From PFJX01 sp040751755 (GTDB lineage: Bacteria; Pseudomonadota; Gammaproteobacteria; Burkholderiales; Thiobacillaceae), in contig JBFMHC010000015.1 in assembly GCA_040751755.1 (NCBI GenBank), positions 1 through 64,000 on the forward strand: a DNA stretch of 64,000 nt. Direction: 5' to 3'. Position 1 is the stretch's first letter. Every line of letters begins with the position of its first letter. The notes under the pieces were generated by a model. That model had not been told where the DNA came from, ran no database searches, and worked only from the letters and a program-made list of their open reading frames with translations. The position numbers and the translations under genes are program-made. This document shows positions 7,024 to 15,378 of this stretch, piece after piece.

Positions 7024-9066
7024 TCAGACGATCAGCGGTACGATCAGCAGCGCGACGATGTTGATGATCTTGATCAGCGGGTTGACGGCGGGGCCGGCGG
7101 TGTCCTTGTAGGGGTCGCCGACGGTGTCGCCGGTCACGGCCGCCTTGTGGGCGTCGGAGCCCTTGCCGCCGTAATTGCCTTCCTCGATGTACTTCTTGGC
7201 GTTGTCCCACGCGCCACCGCCGGTGGTCATGGAGATGGCCACGAAGATGCCGGTGACGATGGTACCGAGCAGCACGCCGCCCAGGGCCTGCGGGCCGAGG
7301 ATGACGCCGACCAGCACGGGCACCAGCACGGGCAGCAGCGAGGGGATCATCATCTCCTTGATCGCGGCCTTGGTCAGCATGTCGACGCAGGTGCCGTACT
7401 CGGGCTTGGCCGTGCCTTCCATGATGCCCTTGATCTCGCGGAACTGGCGACGCACCTCGACGACGATGGAACCGGCGGCGCGGCCGACCGCTTCCATGCC
7501 CATGGCGCCGAACAGGTAGGGCACCATGCCGCCGATGAACAGGCCGATGATGACCATGTGGTTGGACAGGTCGAAGGCGGTGGCGACACCCAGTTTCGCC
7601 TCCAGGGCGTGGGTGTAGTCGGCGAACAGCACCAGGGCGGCGAGGCCGGCGGAGCCGATGGCGTAGCCCTTGGTCACGGCCTTGGTGGTGTTGCCCACGG
7701 CGTCCAGCGGGTCGGTGATGTTGCGGATCTCGTCCGGCAGTTCGGCCATCTCGGCGATGCCGCCGGCGTTGTCGGTCACCGGGCCGTAGGCGTCGAGGGC
7801 GACGATGATGCCGGTCATGGACAGCATGGAGGTCGCGGCGATGGCGATGCCGTACAGGCCACCCAGGGCATAGGCGCCCCAGATGGCGAGACACACGGCG
7901 ATCACCGGCGCGGCGGTGGCCTTCATGGACACGCCCAGGCCGGCGATGATGTTGGTGCCATGGCCGGTGGTGGAGGCCTCGGCGATATGGCGCACCGGGC
8001 TGTATTCCGTGGCGGTGTAGTACTCGGTGATCACCACCATGGCCGCGGTCAGCAGCAGGCCGATGATGGTCGCCAGGTAGACGTTCATCGCCGAGATGAC
8101 CTGGCCGCCGACCTCCACGCCTTCCGGGAACATCATGGTGGTGATGGGGTAGAAGGCGACCAGGGCGATCACGCCGGCCACGGCCAGGCCGCGATACAGG
8201 GCGTTCATGATCTTGCCGCCCTCGCGCGCCTTGACGAAGAAGGAGCCGACGATGGAGGCGATGATGGAGACGCCGCCCAGCACCAGCGGGTAGATCACCG
8301 CGTTGGTGGCGGAGGCACCGGTCACCATCAGGCCGCCCAGCAGCATGGTGGCGATGATGGTCACGGCGTAGGTCTCGAACAGGTCGGCGGCCATGCCGGC
8401 GCAGTCGCCGACGTTGTCGCCCACGTTGTCGGCGATCACGGCCGGGTTGCGCGGGTCATCCTCGGGGATGCCGGCCTCGACCTTGCCCACCAGGTCGGCG
8501 CCGACGTCCGCGCCCTTGGTGAAGATGCCGCCGCCGAGACGGGCGAAGATGGAGATCAGGGAACCGCCGAAGCCGAGACCGACCAGGGCGTGCACCGCGT
8601 CGCTGCTGCTCATGCCGGTGCTGGTGAGGACGGCGTAGTAGCCGGCCACGCCCAGCAGGCCCAGGCCCACCACCAGCAGGCCGGTGATGGCGCCGCCGCG
8701 GAAGGCGACGTTGAGCGCCGCGTTCAGGCCCTGATGCGCGGCCTGGGCGGTGCGGATGTTGGCACGCACGGAGACGTTCATGCCGATGAAGCCGGCCGCG
8801 CCGGACAGGATCGCACCGAGCGCGAAGCCGATGGCGGTGTACATGTCGAGGAAGGCGGCGATGAGCACGAACAGGGCCACGCCGACCGCGCCGATGGTGG
8901 TGTACTGGCGTTTCAGATAGGCCTGGGCGCCTTCCTGAACGGCGCCGGCGATGGCACGCATGCGGTCATTTCCGGTCGGCAGGCCAACAATCCATTTAAT
9001 GGACATGACCCCGTACACCAGGGCCAGGCCCGCTGCCAATAAGGCAAACATCAGTCCTTCATTCAT
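7024..9066 (-). CDS. hppA: Membrane H+-translocating pyrophosphatase, K+-independent type
   Basis: This 680-residue, about 16-helix inner-membrane pump couples pyrophosphate hydrolysis to proton export. The catalytic loops are present: DVGADLVGKVEAGIPEDDPRN and the NVGDNVGDCAGMAADLFE metal-binding segment. The motif GNTTKAVTKG carries Lys where K+-dependent enzymes have Ala, which marks the K+-independent H+-pumping subfamily (known from residue-swap work on family members). The start at 9066 has an AAGGAGA site. It lies downstream of the PPi-dependent phosphofructokinase and adk on the same strand, so pyrophosphate metabolism is clustered here. It ends at a strong terminator. Confidence 0.95.
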   Translation of the reverse strand: MNEGLMFALLAAGLALVYGVMSIKWIVGLPTGNDRMRAIAGAVQEGAQAYLKRQYTTIGAVGVALFVLIAAFLDMYTAIGFALGAILSGAAGFIGMNVSVRANIRTAQAAHQGLNAALNVAFRGGAITGLLVVGLGLLGVAGYYAVLTSTGMSSSDAVHALVGLGFGGSLISIFARLGGGIFTKGADVGADLVGKVEAGIPEDDPRNPAVIADNVGDNVGDCAGMAADLFETYAVTIIATMLLGGLMVTGASATNAVIYPLVLGGVSIIASIVGSFFVKAREGGKIMNALYRGLAVAGVIALVAFYPITTMMFPEGVEVGGQVISAMNVYLATIIGLLLTAAMVVITEYYTATEYSPVRHIAEASTTGHGTNIIAGLGVSMKATAAPVIAVCLAIWGAYALGGLYGIAIAATSMLSMTGIIVALDAYGPVTDNAGGIAEMAELPDEIRNITDPLDAVGNTTKAVTKGYAIGSAGLAALVLFADYTHALEAKLGVATAFDLSNHMVIIGLFIGGMVPYLFGAMGMEAVGRAAGSIVVEVRRQFREIKGIMEGTAKPEYGTCVDMLTKAAIKEMMIPSLLPVLVPVLVGVILGPQALGGVLLGTIVTGIFVAISMTTGGGAWDNAKKYIEEGNYGGKGSDAHKAAVTGDTVGDPYKDTAGPAVNPLIKIINIVALLIVPLIV

Positions 9067-9118
9067 GCTTCGTCTCCTTTAGGGATAGGTACAGCACACC
9101 AAACACAAAACCACGCAC

Positions 9119-9168
9119 GGTTCGTATATTAGGATTCGCTTATATTTTTTTCATATAGATTTTTTATT
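9119..9168 (-). promoter_or_regulatory. AT-rich probable promoter region for hppA
   Basis: A strikingly AT-rich stretch in a GC-rich genome lies between the 73-aa ORF and hppA. On the minus strand it contains TAATAT (plus 9126-9131), a good -10, about 60 bp before the hppA start. No convincing -35 is visible. Confidence 0.4.
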
Positions 9169-9390
9169 TCACATATCAGCTTTACCAATGGCGAGACCGC
9201 CCTCGAAACGCGTCCCTGGCTCGAATCCGAAGATCTCGTCCAGGCGCAGTTCACGGATCAGACCGTCCACCGCCGCCTGTCCATGTTCCCGCTGCACCTC
9301 GGAGAGGATCAGCTTGGCCGAGTTGGCGTTGTAGAAGCCGCCGAAGTCGGCCTGCACCTTGAGCAGTTGGCGTGCGCGATCGAGGGTCAT
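9169..9390 (-). CDS. Small conserved-looking protein between PPi-PFK and hppA, unknown function
   Basis: This 73-residue soluble protein begins MTLDRARQLLKVQADFG at ATG 9390. It has no signal or membrane segment and is largely helical. Codon usage matches its neighbours. It lies on the same strand as the PPi-PFK gene upstream and hppA downstream, separated from the first by a hairpin. I do not recognise the family and claim no function. The position between two pyrophosphate-using enzymes is the only clue. Confidence 0.6.
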   Translation of the reverse strand: MTLDRARQLLKVQADFGGFYNANSAKLILSEVQREHGQAAVDGLIRELRLDEIFGFEPGTRFEGGLAIGKADM

Positions 9391-9403
9391 GGCTCGACAA
9401 TAT

Positions 9404-9428
9404 CAAAGGGCGCCAGCGGCGCCCTTGA
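9404..9428 (-). terminator. Hairpin after the PPi-PFK gene
   Basis: AAGGGCGCC (9406-9414) and GGCGCCCTT (9418-9426) form a 9-bp GC-rich stem with flanking TCAA/TTGA. On the minus strand it lies just past the PPi-PFK stop. The T-run is poor, so termination may be partial. Confidence 0.5.
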
Positions 9429-9434
9429 TCCTGG

Positions 9435-10691
9435 TTAAAGCTTGAACTCGGGCAGTTTCTTCGCCACCGCCACGTTCTTCAACGTGACGTAGACCGGCAG
9501 GCCATCCGCGTACTTGGGATAGTCCTCGCCCTGGATCAGAGGCGTCAGGTAGCGCTTGCACTTCTCGGTGATGCCGTAGCCATCCTTGGAGATGAAGTCG
9601 CGCGGCATGAACTTCTCGACGTTGGCCACCTTGGACAGGGGCGCCATGCCGATCTTGTACTTGTAGGGCGCGTCGGAGATGCGATCCACCGTGGGCATCA
9701 CGGAGTTGTGGCCCTTGACGGCCAACTCCACCGCCTTCTTGCCCAGTTCGTAGGCCTGCTTGACGTCGGTCTTGGAGGCGATGTGGCGCGCCGCCCGCTG
9801 CAGGTAGTCGGCCACGGCCCAGTGGAACTTGTGGCCCAGCGCGTCCTTGATCATGTTGGCGACCACGGGCGCGGCACCGCCCAGCTGGGCATGGCCGAAG
9901 GCGTCGCGGGTGCCCTGCTCGGCGAGGAACTTGCCGTCGGGGTAGTGGCAGCCCTCGGAGACGACGATGGTGCAGTAGCCGTGCTCCTTGACCTTCTTGT
10001 CGACAGCGGCCAGGAATTTCTTCTGGTCGAACTCGATCTCGGGGAACAGGATCACCACCGGGATGCCCTGGTCGGCGACCAGACCGCCGGCAGCGGCGAT
10101 CCAGCCGGCGTGGCGGCCCATCACCTCGACGACGAAGATCTTCGTGGAGGTCTTGGCCATGGAGCGCACGTCATAGCTCGCCTCGAGGGTGGACACGGCG
10201 ATGTACTTGGCGACGGAACCGAAGCCCGGGCAGCAGTCGGTGATGGGCAGGTCGTTGTCCACGGTCTTGGGCACGTGGATGGCCTGGATGGGATAGCCCA
10301 TGGCCTCGGACAGTTGGGACACCTTGTAGCAGGTATCGGCGGAGTCGCCGCCGCCGTTGTAGAAGAAGTAGCCGATGTTGTGGGCCTTGAACACCTCGAT
10401 CAGGCGCTCGTATTCACGCTTGTTGGCCTCCAGGGACTTCAGCTTGTAGCGGCAGGAGCCGAAGGCGCCGGACGGCGTGGAGCGCAGCGCGGCGATCGCG
10501 GCGTCGGATTCCTTGGTGGTGTCGATCAGGTCCTCGGTGAGGGCGCCGATGATGCCGTTGCGGCCGGCGTAGACCTTGCCGATGACGTCCTTGTGCTTGC
10601 GCGCCGTCTCGATCACGCCGCAGGCGGAGGCGTTGATGACGGCGGTCACGCCGCCGGACTGGGCGTAGAACGCGTTCTTTTTCTTGGCCAT
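9435..10691 (-). CDS. pfp: Pyrophosphate-dependent 6-phosphofructokinase
   Basis: This 418-residue cytosolic enzyme interconverts fructose 6-phosphate and fructose 1,6-bisphosphate using PPi/Pi. GGGDS (113-117) has Asp in the position that excludes ATP, and PKTVDND (141-147) has the Lys typical of PPi enzymes, so it is not an ATP-PFK. GRHAGWIAAAGG supports the family. The start follows AAGGAGA. Because the reaction is reversible and energy-sparing, autotrophs and methylotrophs use it for glycolysis, gluconeogenesis or regenerating Calvin-cycle sugars. It sits with hppA and adk on one strand, but a terminator lies upstream, so it may have its own promoter. Confidence 0.93.
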   Translation of the reverse strand: MAKKKNAFYAQSGGVTAVINASACGVIETARKHKDVIGKVYAGRNGIIGALTEDLIDTTKESDAAIAALRSTPSGAFGSCRYKLKSLEANKREYERLIEVFKAHNIGYFFYNGGGDSADTCYKVSQLSEAMGYPIQAIHVPKTVDNDLPITDCCPGFGSVAKYIAVSTLEASYDVRSMAKTSTKIFVVEVMGRHAGWIAAAGGLVADQGIPVVILFPEIEFDQKKFLAAVDKKVKEHGYCTIVVSEGCHYPDGKFLAEQGTRDAFGHAQLGGAAPVVANMIKDALGHKFHWAVADYLQRAARHIASKTDVKQAYELGKKAVELAVKGHNSVMPTVDRISDAPYKYKIGMAPLSKVANVEKFMPRDFISKDGYGITEKCKRYLTPLIQGEDYPKYADGLPVYVTLKNVAVAKKLPEFKL

Positions 10692-10713
10692 GTGTTGATC
10701 TCCTTGAATGCGT

Positions 10714-10738
10714 AAAAAAAGCGCGGTCGCCCGCGCTT
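10714..10738 (-). terminator. Rho-independent terminator upstream of pfp
   Basis: AAGCGCGG (10719-10726) and CCGCGCTT (10731-10738) form a stem with a TCGC loop, followed on the minus strand by seven T (10714-10720). It ends the adk / 121-aa ORF transcript before pfp. Confidence 0.8.
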
Positions 10739-10748
10739 CTCGAAAAAC

Positions 10749-11114
10749 TTACTGGACCCCGGTCTCGGCCCGGCGCTTGGCCTCGGTCTCCTCGTGCACC
10801 TTGAGCAGGGTGATGACGCAGTCGCCGAGGTTGTCATACTCCTCCTGGCCGGTACCGAAACGGTCCTTCACGGAGTAGTAGAACATCGCCCGGTAGGCGG
10901 CCAGCCCGGTGCGGGAAATGACGAAGGCACAGTCGTCGACCACCCAGAACAACGCGGGGCAGTCGGTCAGTTCGCGGTCCGCGGGCGAGAGACGGATCTC
11001 CGTCTCCACCTCCTTGATCTCCGTCTTCTCCGCCACCTCGGCGCCGAAGCGCTCCTTGAGCGTGGCCTGCACCAGCTTGATGTCGGAGGCGGAGAACTCG
11101 GGGATGTCGCTCAT
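10749..11114 (-). CDS. Conserved hypothetical protein downstream of adk
   Basis: This 121-residue soluble protein starts at ATG 11114, nine bases after the adk stop, so the two are probably co-transcribed. It is acidic, with no signal peptide or membrane segment, and contains aromatic-rich stretches (CPALFWVVDDCAFVISRTG, YRAMFYYSVKDRFG). I do not recognise a characterised family. A terminator follows directly. Position next to adenylate kinase and near PPi enzymes hints at an energy-metabolism link, but this is not shown by the sequence. Confidence 0.68.
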   Translation of the reverse strand: MSDIPEFSASDIKLVQATLKERFGAEVAEKTEIKEVETEIRLSPADRELTDCPALFWVVDDCAFVISRTGLAAYRAMFYYSVKDRFGTGQEEYDNLGDCVITLLKVHEETEAKRRAETGVQ

Positions 11115-11123
11115 CTGCGCGGC

Positions 11124-11789
11124 TTACTTCTTGATCGCGTCCAGGCCGGCGAACACGGCGCTGGTGATGCTGTCCACGGAACCGACGCCGGAGACCTTGA
11201 CGTACTTGGGCGCGGCGGCGTCGCCGGTGGCAGCCCAGTCGCCATAGAACTTCACCAGCGGCTCGGTCTGGGCGTGGTAGACGTCCAGGCGCTTCTTCAC
11301 GGTCTCTTCCTTGTCGTCGTCGCGCTGGATCAGGTCCTCGCCGGTGACGTCGTCCTTCATGGCGACCTTGGGCGGGTTGAACACGACGTGGTAGGTGCGG
11401 CCGGAGGCCACGTGCACGCGGCGGCCGGACATGCGCTTGATGATCTCCTCGTCGGGCACGTCGATCTCGACCACGGCGTCGATCGGCACGCCGGCGGCCT
11501 TCATCGCCTCGGCCTGGGGGATGGTGCGGGGGAAGCCGTCGAACAGGTAGCCGGCCTTGCAATCGTCCTGGGTCAGGCGCTCCTTGACCATGCCGATGAT
11601 GATGTCGTCGGACACCAGGCCACCCGCGTCCATGATCGCCTTGGCCTTCACGCCCAGCTCGGTGCCGGCCTTGACGTGGGCGCGCAGCATATCGCCGGTG
11701 GAGATCTGGGGAATGCCGTATTTTTCCTTGATGAAGTTGGCCTGGGTGCCTTTGCCCGCGCCGGGGCCGCCGAGAAGAATCAGTCGCAT
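11124..11789 (-). CDS. adk: Adenylate kinase
   Basis: This 221-residue enzyme catalyses AMP + ATP to 2 ADP in the cytosol. The P-loop GGPGAGKGTQ is at residues 7-16, the AMP-binding DMLR and LFDGFPRT motifs follow, and the long LID is of the zinc-free type (no Cys cluster; GRTYHVVFNPPKV). Length is normal for the long bacterial form. It leads a short unit with the 121-aa ORF. AMP made by PPi-producing synthetases is recycled here, which fits the neighbouring pyrophosphate-using enzymes. Confidence 0.97.
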   Translation of the reverse strand: MRLILLGGPGAGKGTQANFIKEKYGIPQISTGDMLRAHVKAGTELGVKAKAIMDAGGLVSDDIIIGMVKERLTQDDCKAGYLFDGFPRTIPQAEAMKAAGVPIDAVVEIDVPDEEIIKRMSGRRVHVASGRTYHVVFNPPKVAMKDDVTGEDLIQRDDDKEETVKKRLDVYHAQTEPLVKFYGDWAATGDAAAPKYVKVSGVGSVDSITSAVFAGLDAIKK

Positions 11790-11978
11790 GAAAAACCTCT
11801 TTGAATCAATCCCTTAACGGGACTTTGGGTGGGAGATTGGACAACCGTATAAAGATATCGGGCGGCAGTAGGGTATTCGCGCCCCCCGCCAGTGGACAGT
11901 TAATTTTTTGTATTTGGTTATAAGGTCAGGTTATTGCTCGCCCGCCCTGGCGCATCCCCAAAATGGGCATGTTAGACC

Positions 11979-12743
11979 TCAATCCGCGGGAAACAAGGCG
12001 CGCACCTTGAGCAGGTCCTCGTGCGTGTCCACGCCGGGCGGGCTGGGGTGGTCGCTGGCGACCACGGCGATGCGGAAGCCGTGCCAGAGGGCCCGCAGCT
12101 GCTCCAGCGACTCGAACGCCTCGAGCGCCGGACGGGACAGCCCGGGGTAGGCCTTGAGGAAGCCGACCCGGTAGGCATACAGGCCGATGTGTCGGGCGAT
12201 GGGCAAGCCCTCGGGCACGCCCCCCCTGTCACCGGCCCAGGCGTCGCGCGCCCAGGGAATGGGGGCGCGGGAGAAATAGAGGGCATAGCCGTCCTTGTCC
12301 GTCACCACCTTCACCACGTTGGGGTTGAAGACCTCCTCCGGGTCATGGATGGGGTGGCAGACCGTGGCCATGCTGGCGGCGGGGTGATCGAACAGGGCCT
12401 GAGCGGTGGCACGGATCAGGCCGGGGTCGATGAGCGGCTCGTCGCCCTGCACGTTCACCACCACGGCGTCGTCGTCCCAGCCCAGGCGGGCGGCCACCTC
12501 GGCGAGGCGGTCGGTGCCGGAGGCGCAGTCCGGCGAGGTCATCACCGCCTGGTAGCCGTGCGCCACCACCGCCTCGCGCACCGCCTCATGGTCGGTCGCC
12601 GCCCACACGCCCGCCGCGCCGCTGCGGCCCGCGCGCTCCAGCACGCGCACCACCATGGGCTTGCCGGCGATGTCGGCGAGCGGCTTGGCGGGCAGGCGGG
12701 TGGAGGCATAGCGGGCGGGAACGACGACCAGGAAGGACTGCAT
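11979..12743 (-). CDS. kdsB: CMP-KDO synthetase
   Basis: This 254-residue 3-deoxy-manno-octulosonate cytidylyltransferase activates KDO with CTP for lipopolysaccharide core synthesis. The N-terminal VVVPARYASTRLPAKPL nucleotide-binding motif, the VVNVQGDEPLI metal-binding motif and the YFSRAPIPW segment are all present. The start at 12743 gives the normal N-terminus. A 189-bp gap separates it from adk; I see no clear structured element in it. It is divergent from the diguanylate cyclase gene. Confidence 0.95.
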   Translation of the reverse strand: MQSFLVVVPARYASTRLPAKPLADIAGKPMVVRVLERAGRSGAAGVWAATDHEAVREAVVAHGYQAVMTSPDCASGTDRLAEVAARLGWDDDAVVVNVQGDEPLIDPGLIRATAQALFDHPAASMATVCHPIHDPEEVFNPNVVKVVTDKDGYALYFSRAPIPWARDAWAGDRGGVPEGLPIARHIGLYAYRVGFLKAYPGLSRPALEAFESLEQLRALWHGFRIAVVASDHPSPPGVDTHEDLLKVRALFPAD

Positions 12744-12836
12744 GGCGGAATATCGGAGTGAGGTACGCCGTCATTCTATGGTTGCGCGGCGAAGGATGGC
12801 TAAAGAAAGCGCGAACCGCGCCGATAACAGACAATC

Positions 12837-14078
12837 ATGTCCGAACAAGACGACGCTCATCCGCATAGTGCGCGCCTACGCCTGGTGCGCTGCCTCAATC
12901 TGCCCCTGGCGTTCGGTTTCGCACTGCAGCTGGTGCTGATGGCCGCGCTCGTGGCGCACGCGGTCTGGCACATCCGCGGCCTCGAGGTACAGATGCGGGA
13001 GATCGTCGCCACTCCGAACCGCAAGATCCAGCTCATCACCGACCTGCAGGAGGCGATGTACAACCGCCACGCGGCGCTGGTGTACCAGACCCTGCTGGAC
13101 GACCCCTTCGAGCGGGACGAGAGCTTCCAGCTCTACATCAAATGGGGCTATCACGTCGGCAAGGCGCGCGGCGAGCTCAAGTCCATGCCCCTGGACGGGT
13201 TCGAGAAGGACAGCCTGCGCGAACAGGATCCCCTGGTCGAGCAGATCATCGTCCTGCAGGAGGAGATCGCCGACCTGGCGGCGCGCGGCAGGACCCGCGA
13301 GGCCCACGCCCTCATCGCCAGCGAACTGCGTCCGCTCAACCTGCGCATGGCCAACATCGTCGAGGCGCTGCGCCACCACGAACGGAACGAGGTGGAGGAG
13401 GCGCTGATCGCCACCCAGGCCGCCACGCGCCAGGCGGTGCGCGTGCACATCGCCCTCGGCGGCGTGCTGCTCGTCCTGGCGATGTTCATCGCCTACGCCA
13501 CGCGGCGTCTGCTCTACCGCCACACCGACACGATCTGGCAGCAGATGTCCGACCTGGAGGAGGTGGGGCAGCGCCTGCAACACGAGGCCACCCACGACAA
13601 CCTGACCGGCTTGGCGAACCGTGCGCTGTTCCACCACCGCGTCGCCGAGGCCCTGACGCACGCGGCGCAGGAAGGCTTCATGCTCGGCCTCATGTACATC
13701 GACCTGGACGACTTCAAGCAGGTCAACGACATCCACGGCCACGACGTGGGCGACGCCCTGCTGCGCGAGGTGGCGCGCCGCCTCGGCCACGCGGTGCGCG
13801 CATCGGATACGGTCGCGCGCCTGGGTGGCGACGAGTTCGCCATCCTCCTCACCGGCCTGGAAAACGCCGAGCAGTGCAACGCGCTGAAGCAGAAACTGCA
13901 GGCCGAATTCACCACGCCGGCGGTGCTGGAAGGCGTGCCGATCACACCCCAGGGCAGCGTCGGCTGCGTCCTCTATCCGCAGGACGGCGAGACCCTGGCA
14001 CAGCTGCTCAAGGTGGCCGACACGCGCATGTATGAGGCCAAGCGCGCGCGCAAGGTCAACCCAGCGGAAGCCGCGTAG
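12837..14078 (+). CDS. Membrane-anchored diguanylate cyclase (GGDEF)
   Basis: This 413-residue inner-membrane sensor makes cyclic di-GMP from GTP. One membrane helix lies near residues 20-45 and a second near 200-225, enclosing a helical periplasmic sensor of about 155 residues that resembles four-helix-bundle ligand domains. The cytosolic GGDEF motif is intact (330-334) and is preceded by an RxxD inhibitory I-site (RASD, 321-324), so the enzyme should be active and product-inhibited. There is no EAL domain. Its stop overlaps the convergent cobS stop by 23 bp. Confidence 0.92.
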   Translation: MSEQDDAHPHSARLRLVRCLNLPLAFGFALQLVLMAALVAHAVWHIRGLEVQMREIVATPNRKIQLITDLQEAMYNRHAALVYQTLLDDPFERDESFQLYIKWGYHVGKARGELKSMPLDGFEKDSLREQDPLVEQIIVLQEEIADLAARGRTREAHALIASELRPLNLRMANIVEALRHHERNEVEEALIATQAATRQAVRVHIALGGVLLVLAMFIAYATRRLLYRHTDTIWQQMSDLEEVGQRLQHEATHDNLTGLANRALFHHRVAEALTHAAQEGFMLGLMYIDLDDFKQVNDIHGHDVGDALLREVARRLGHAVRASDTVARLGGDEFAILLTGLENAEQCNALKQKLQAEFTTPAVLEGVPITPQGSVGCVLYPQDGETLAQLLKVADTRMYEAKRARKVNPAEAA

Positions 14079-14787
14079 CCAGCAAGGCCACGCCGAGCAG
14101 GAGGGCGAACCCCTCCACCACCTCGACGCCCGCGCCCAGGGCGTCGCCAGTCATGCCGCCGAGGCGGCGGCGCAGGAACTGGTGCCAGGCGAACAGCAGC
14201 AGGGGGGCCGGCAGCAGGGCAGGCGCCGCCACACACCCCAGTGACAGCAGCGCCAGCCAGCCCCAGGCCGCCCACCCCTGCGCGCGCCAGGCGAAACGCT
14301 CGCCCAGCCCCGGTTTGAGCGGCGGCAGGCCGGACCACCACAGCACCCCCAGACGCGCCCAGGCGGGGACGAAGATCAGCAGCCAGTAGGCCTGCGCGCG
14401 CGCCGCGAGCATCAGCAGGATCAGCTTGGCGGCAAGCTGCATCACCACCGCCACGACGCCGAACACGCCGACGTGCGGGTCCGCGAGCACCGCCAGGAAG
14501 CGTTGCGGATCGCGGTGCGAGGCGCCGAGGGCGTCGGCCAGGTCGGCCAGGCCGTCGAGGTGCAGCGCCCCGGTCAGCCCCACCCAGACCAGCAGGCCGA
14601 GCAGTGCCGCCAGCCAGGGATCGACCCGGTTGCCCAGCCACACCGCCGCCGCCAGGCACACCCCCAGCAACAGGCCGACGAGCGGGAACCAGACCACCGC
14701 CGCCGCCAGCTCGCGCGCCTGGAAACCCGCCAGCGCCGGCGTGGGCAGGCGGGTGAGGAACTGGACGGCGAGGATCAGGCCGCGCAT
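14056..14787 (-). CDS. cobS: Adenosylcobinamide-GDP ribazoletransferase
   Basis: This 243-residue polytopic membrane enzyme joins alpha-ribazole to adenosylcobinamide-GDP, the last step of cobalamin nucleotide-loop assembly. Family features are the start MRGLILAVQFLTRLP, the HLDGLADLADAL motif, RDPQRFLAVLADPHVG and the late GGMTGDALGA motif. The ATG at 14787 was chosen over the longer open frame because it gives the canonical N-terminus and overlaps the cobC stop by 13 bp. It is last in the cobQ-U-T-C-S operon. The 3' end overlaps the convergent GGDEF gene by 23 bp. Confidence 0.94.
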   Translation of the reverse strand: MRGLILAVQFLTRLPTPALAGFQARELAAAVVWFPLVGLLLGVCLAAAVWLGNRVDPWLAALLGLLVWVGLTGALHLDGLADLADALGASHRDPQRFLAVLADPHVGVFGVVAVVMQLAAKLILLMLAARAQAYWLLIFVPAWARLGVLWWSGLPPLKPGLGERFAWRAQGWAAWGWLALLSLGCVAAPALLPAPLLLFAWHQFLRRRLGGMTGDALGAGVEVVEGFALLLGVALLATRLPLG

Positions 14788-15368
14788 GGGTTGAGGTTGA
14801 GCAGCACCGCCGGTTCGCCGGCCAGCACGGAGACCTGGAAATGCGCCGCCTCCGGCAGGGCGAGGCGGTAGACGTGACTGAACGGGAGCCCGAGCAACTC
14901 CACCAGCAGGGCGCGCATCACCCCCGCATGCGTCACCAGCAGGCGGTGGCCGCCCTGTGCGTCCGCCAACCACGCCGCCCAGGCCGCCGCGACACGCTCC
15001 CGCAGGGCCTGCGCGTGCTCGCCACCCGGCGCGGCGGCATCCCGCCCGGCGGCCTGGAAGACGCGATAGGCAGCGGGGTCGGCCGCTTCCGCCTCCGCCG
15101 GGGTCATGCCCTCCCAGGCGCCGAAGGCGCGCTCGCGGAAGGCATCGATCACGAGCGGGGCCAGCCCCCGCTCGCCGGCCCAGGTCTCGGCGAAGGCGCG
15201 GCAGCGTCGCAAGGGCGAGGTGGCGACAGCGTCGACCGGTCGCCTGCCCGGCAGGGCCCGCAGCACCTCATGCATCTGCGTCCACCCCGTCTCCGCCAGC
15301 GGCTCGTCTAGGGCACCGCGCAAGACGTGCGCGCGCCCCGCCACCGCGCCGTGGCGCAACACCGTCAC
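14775..15368 (-). CDS. cobC: Alpha-ribazole phosphatase (histidine phosphatase family)
   Basis: This phosphoglycerate-mutase-like phosphatase, about 197 residues, removes the phosphate from alpha-ribazole-5'-phosphate in cobalamin assembly. The catalytic RHG lies at the extreme N-terminus (TVLRHGAVAG), and the second His is in LLVTHAGVMRALL. No ATG is available. The GTG at 15368 is the best start, eight bases after TGAGG, the same bases that hold the cobT stop, so translation is coupled. Gene order between cobT and cobS supports the role; as a broad phosphatase family the substrate is assigned by context. Confidence 0.85.
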   Translation of the reverse strand: MTVLRHGAVAGRAHVLRGALDEPLAETGWTQMHEVLRALPGRRPVDAVATSPLRRCRAFAETWAGERGLAPLVIDAFRERAFGAWEGMTPAEAEAADPAAYRVFQAAGRDAAAPGGEHAQALRERVAAAWAAWLADAQGGHRLLVTHAGVMRALLVELLGLPFSHVYRLALPEAAHFQVSVLAGEPAVLLNLNPCAA

Positions 15369-15378
15369 CAGGGTGGCC

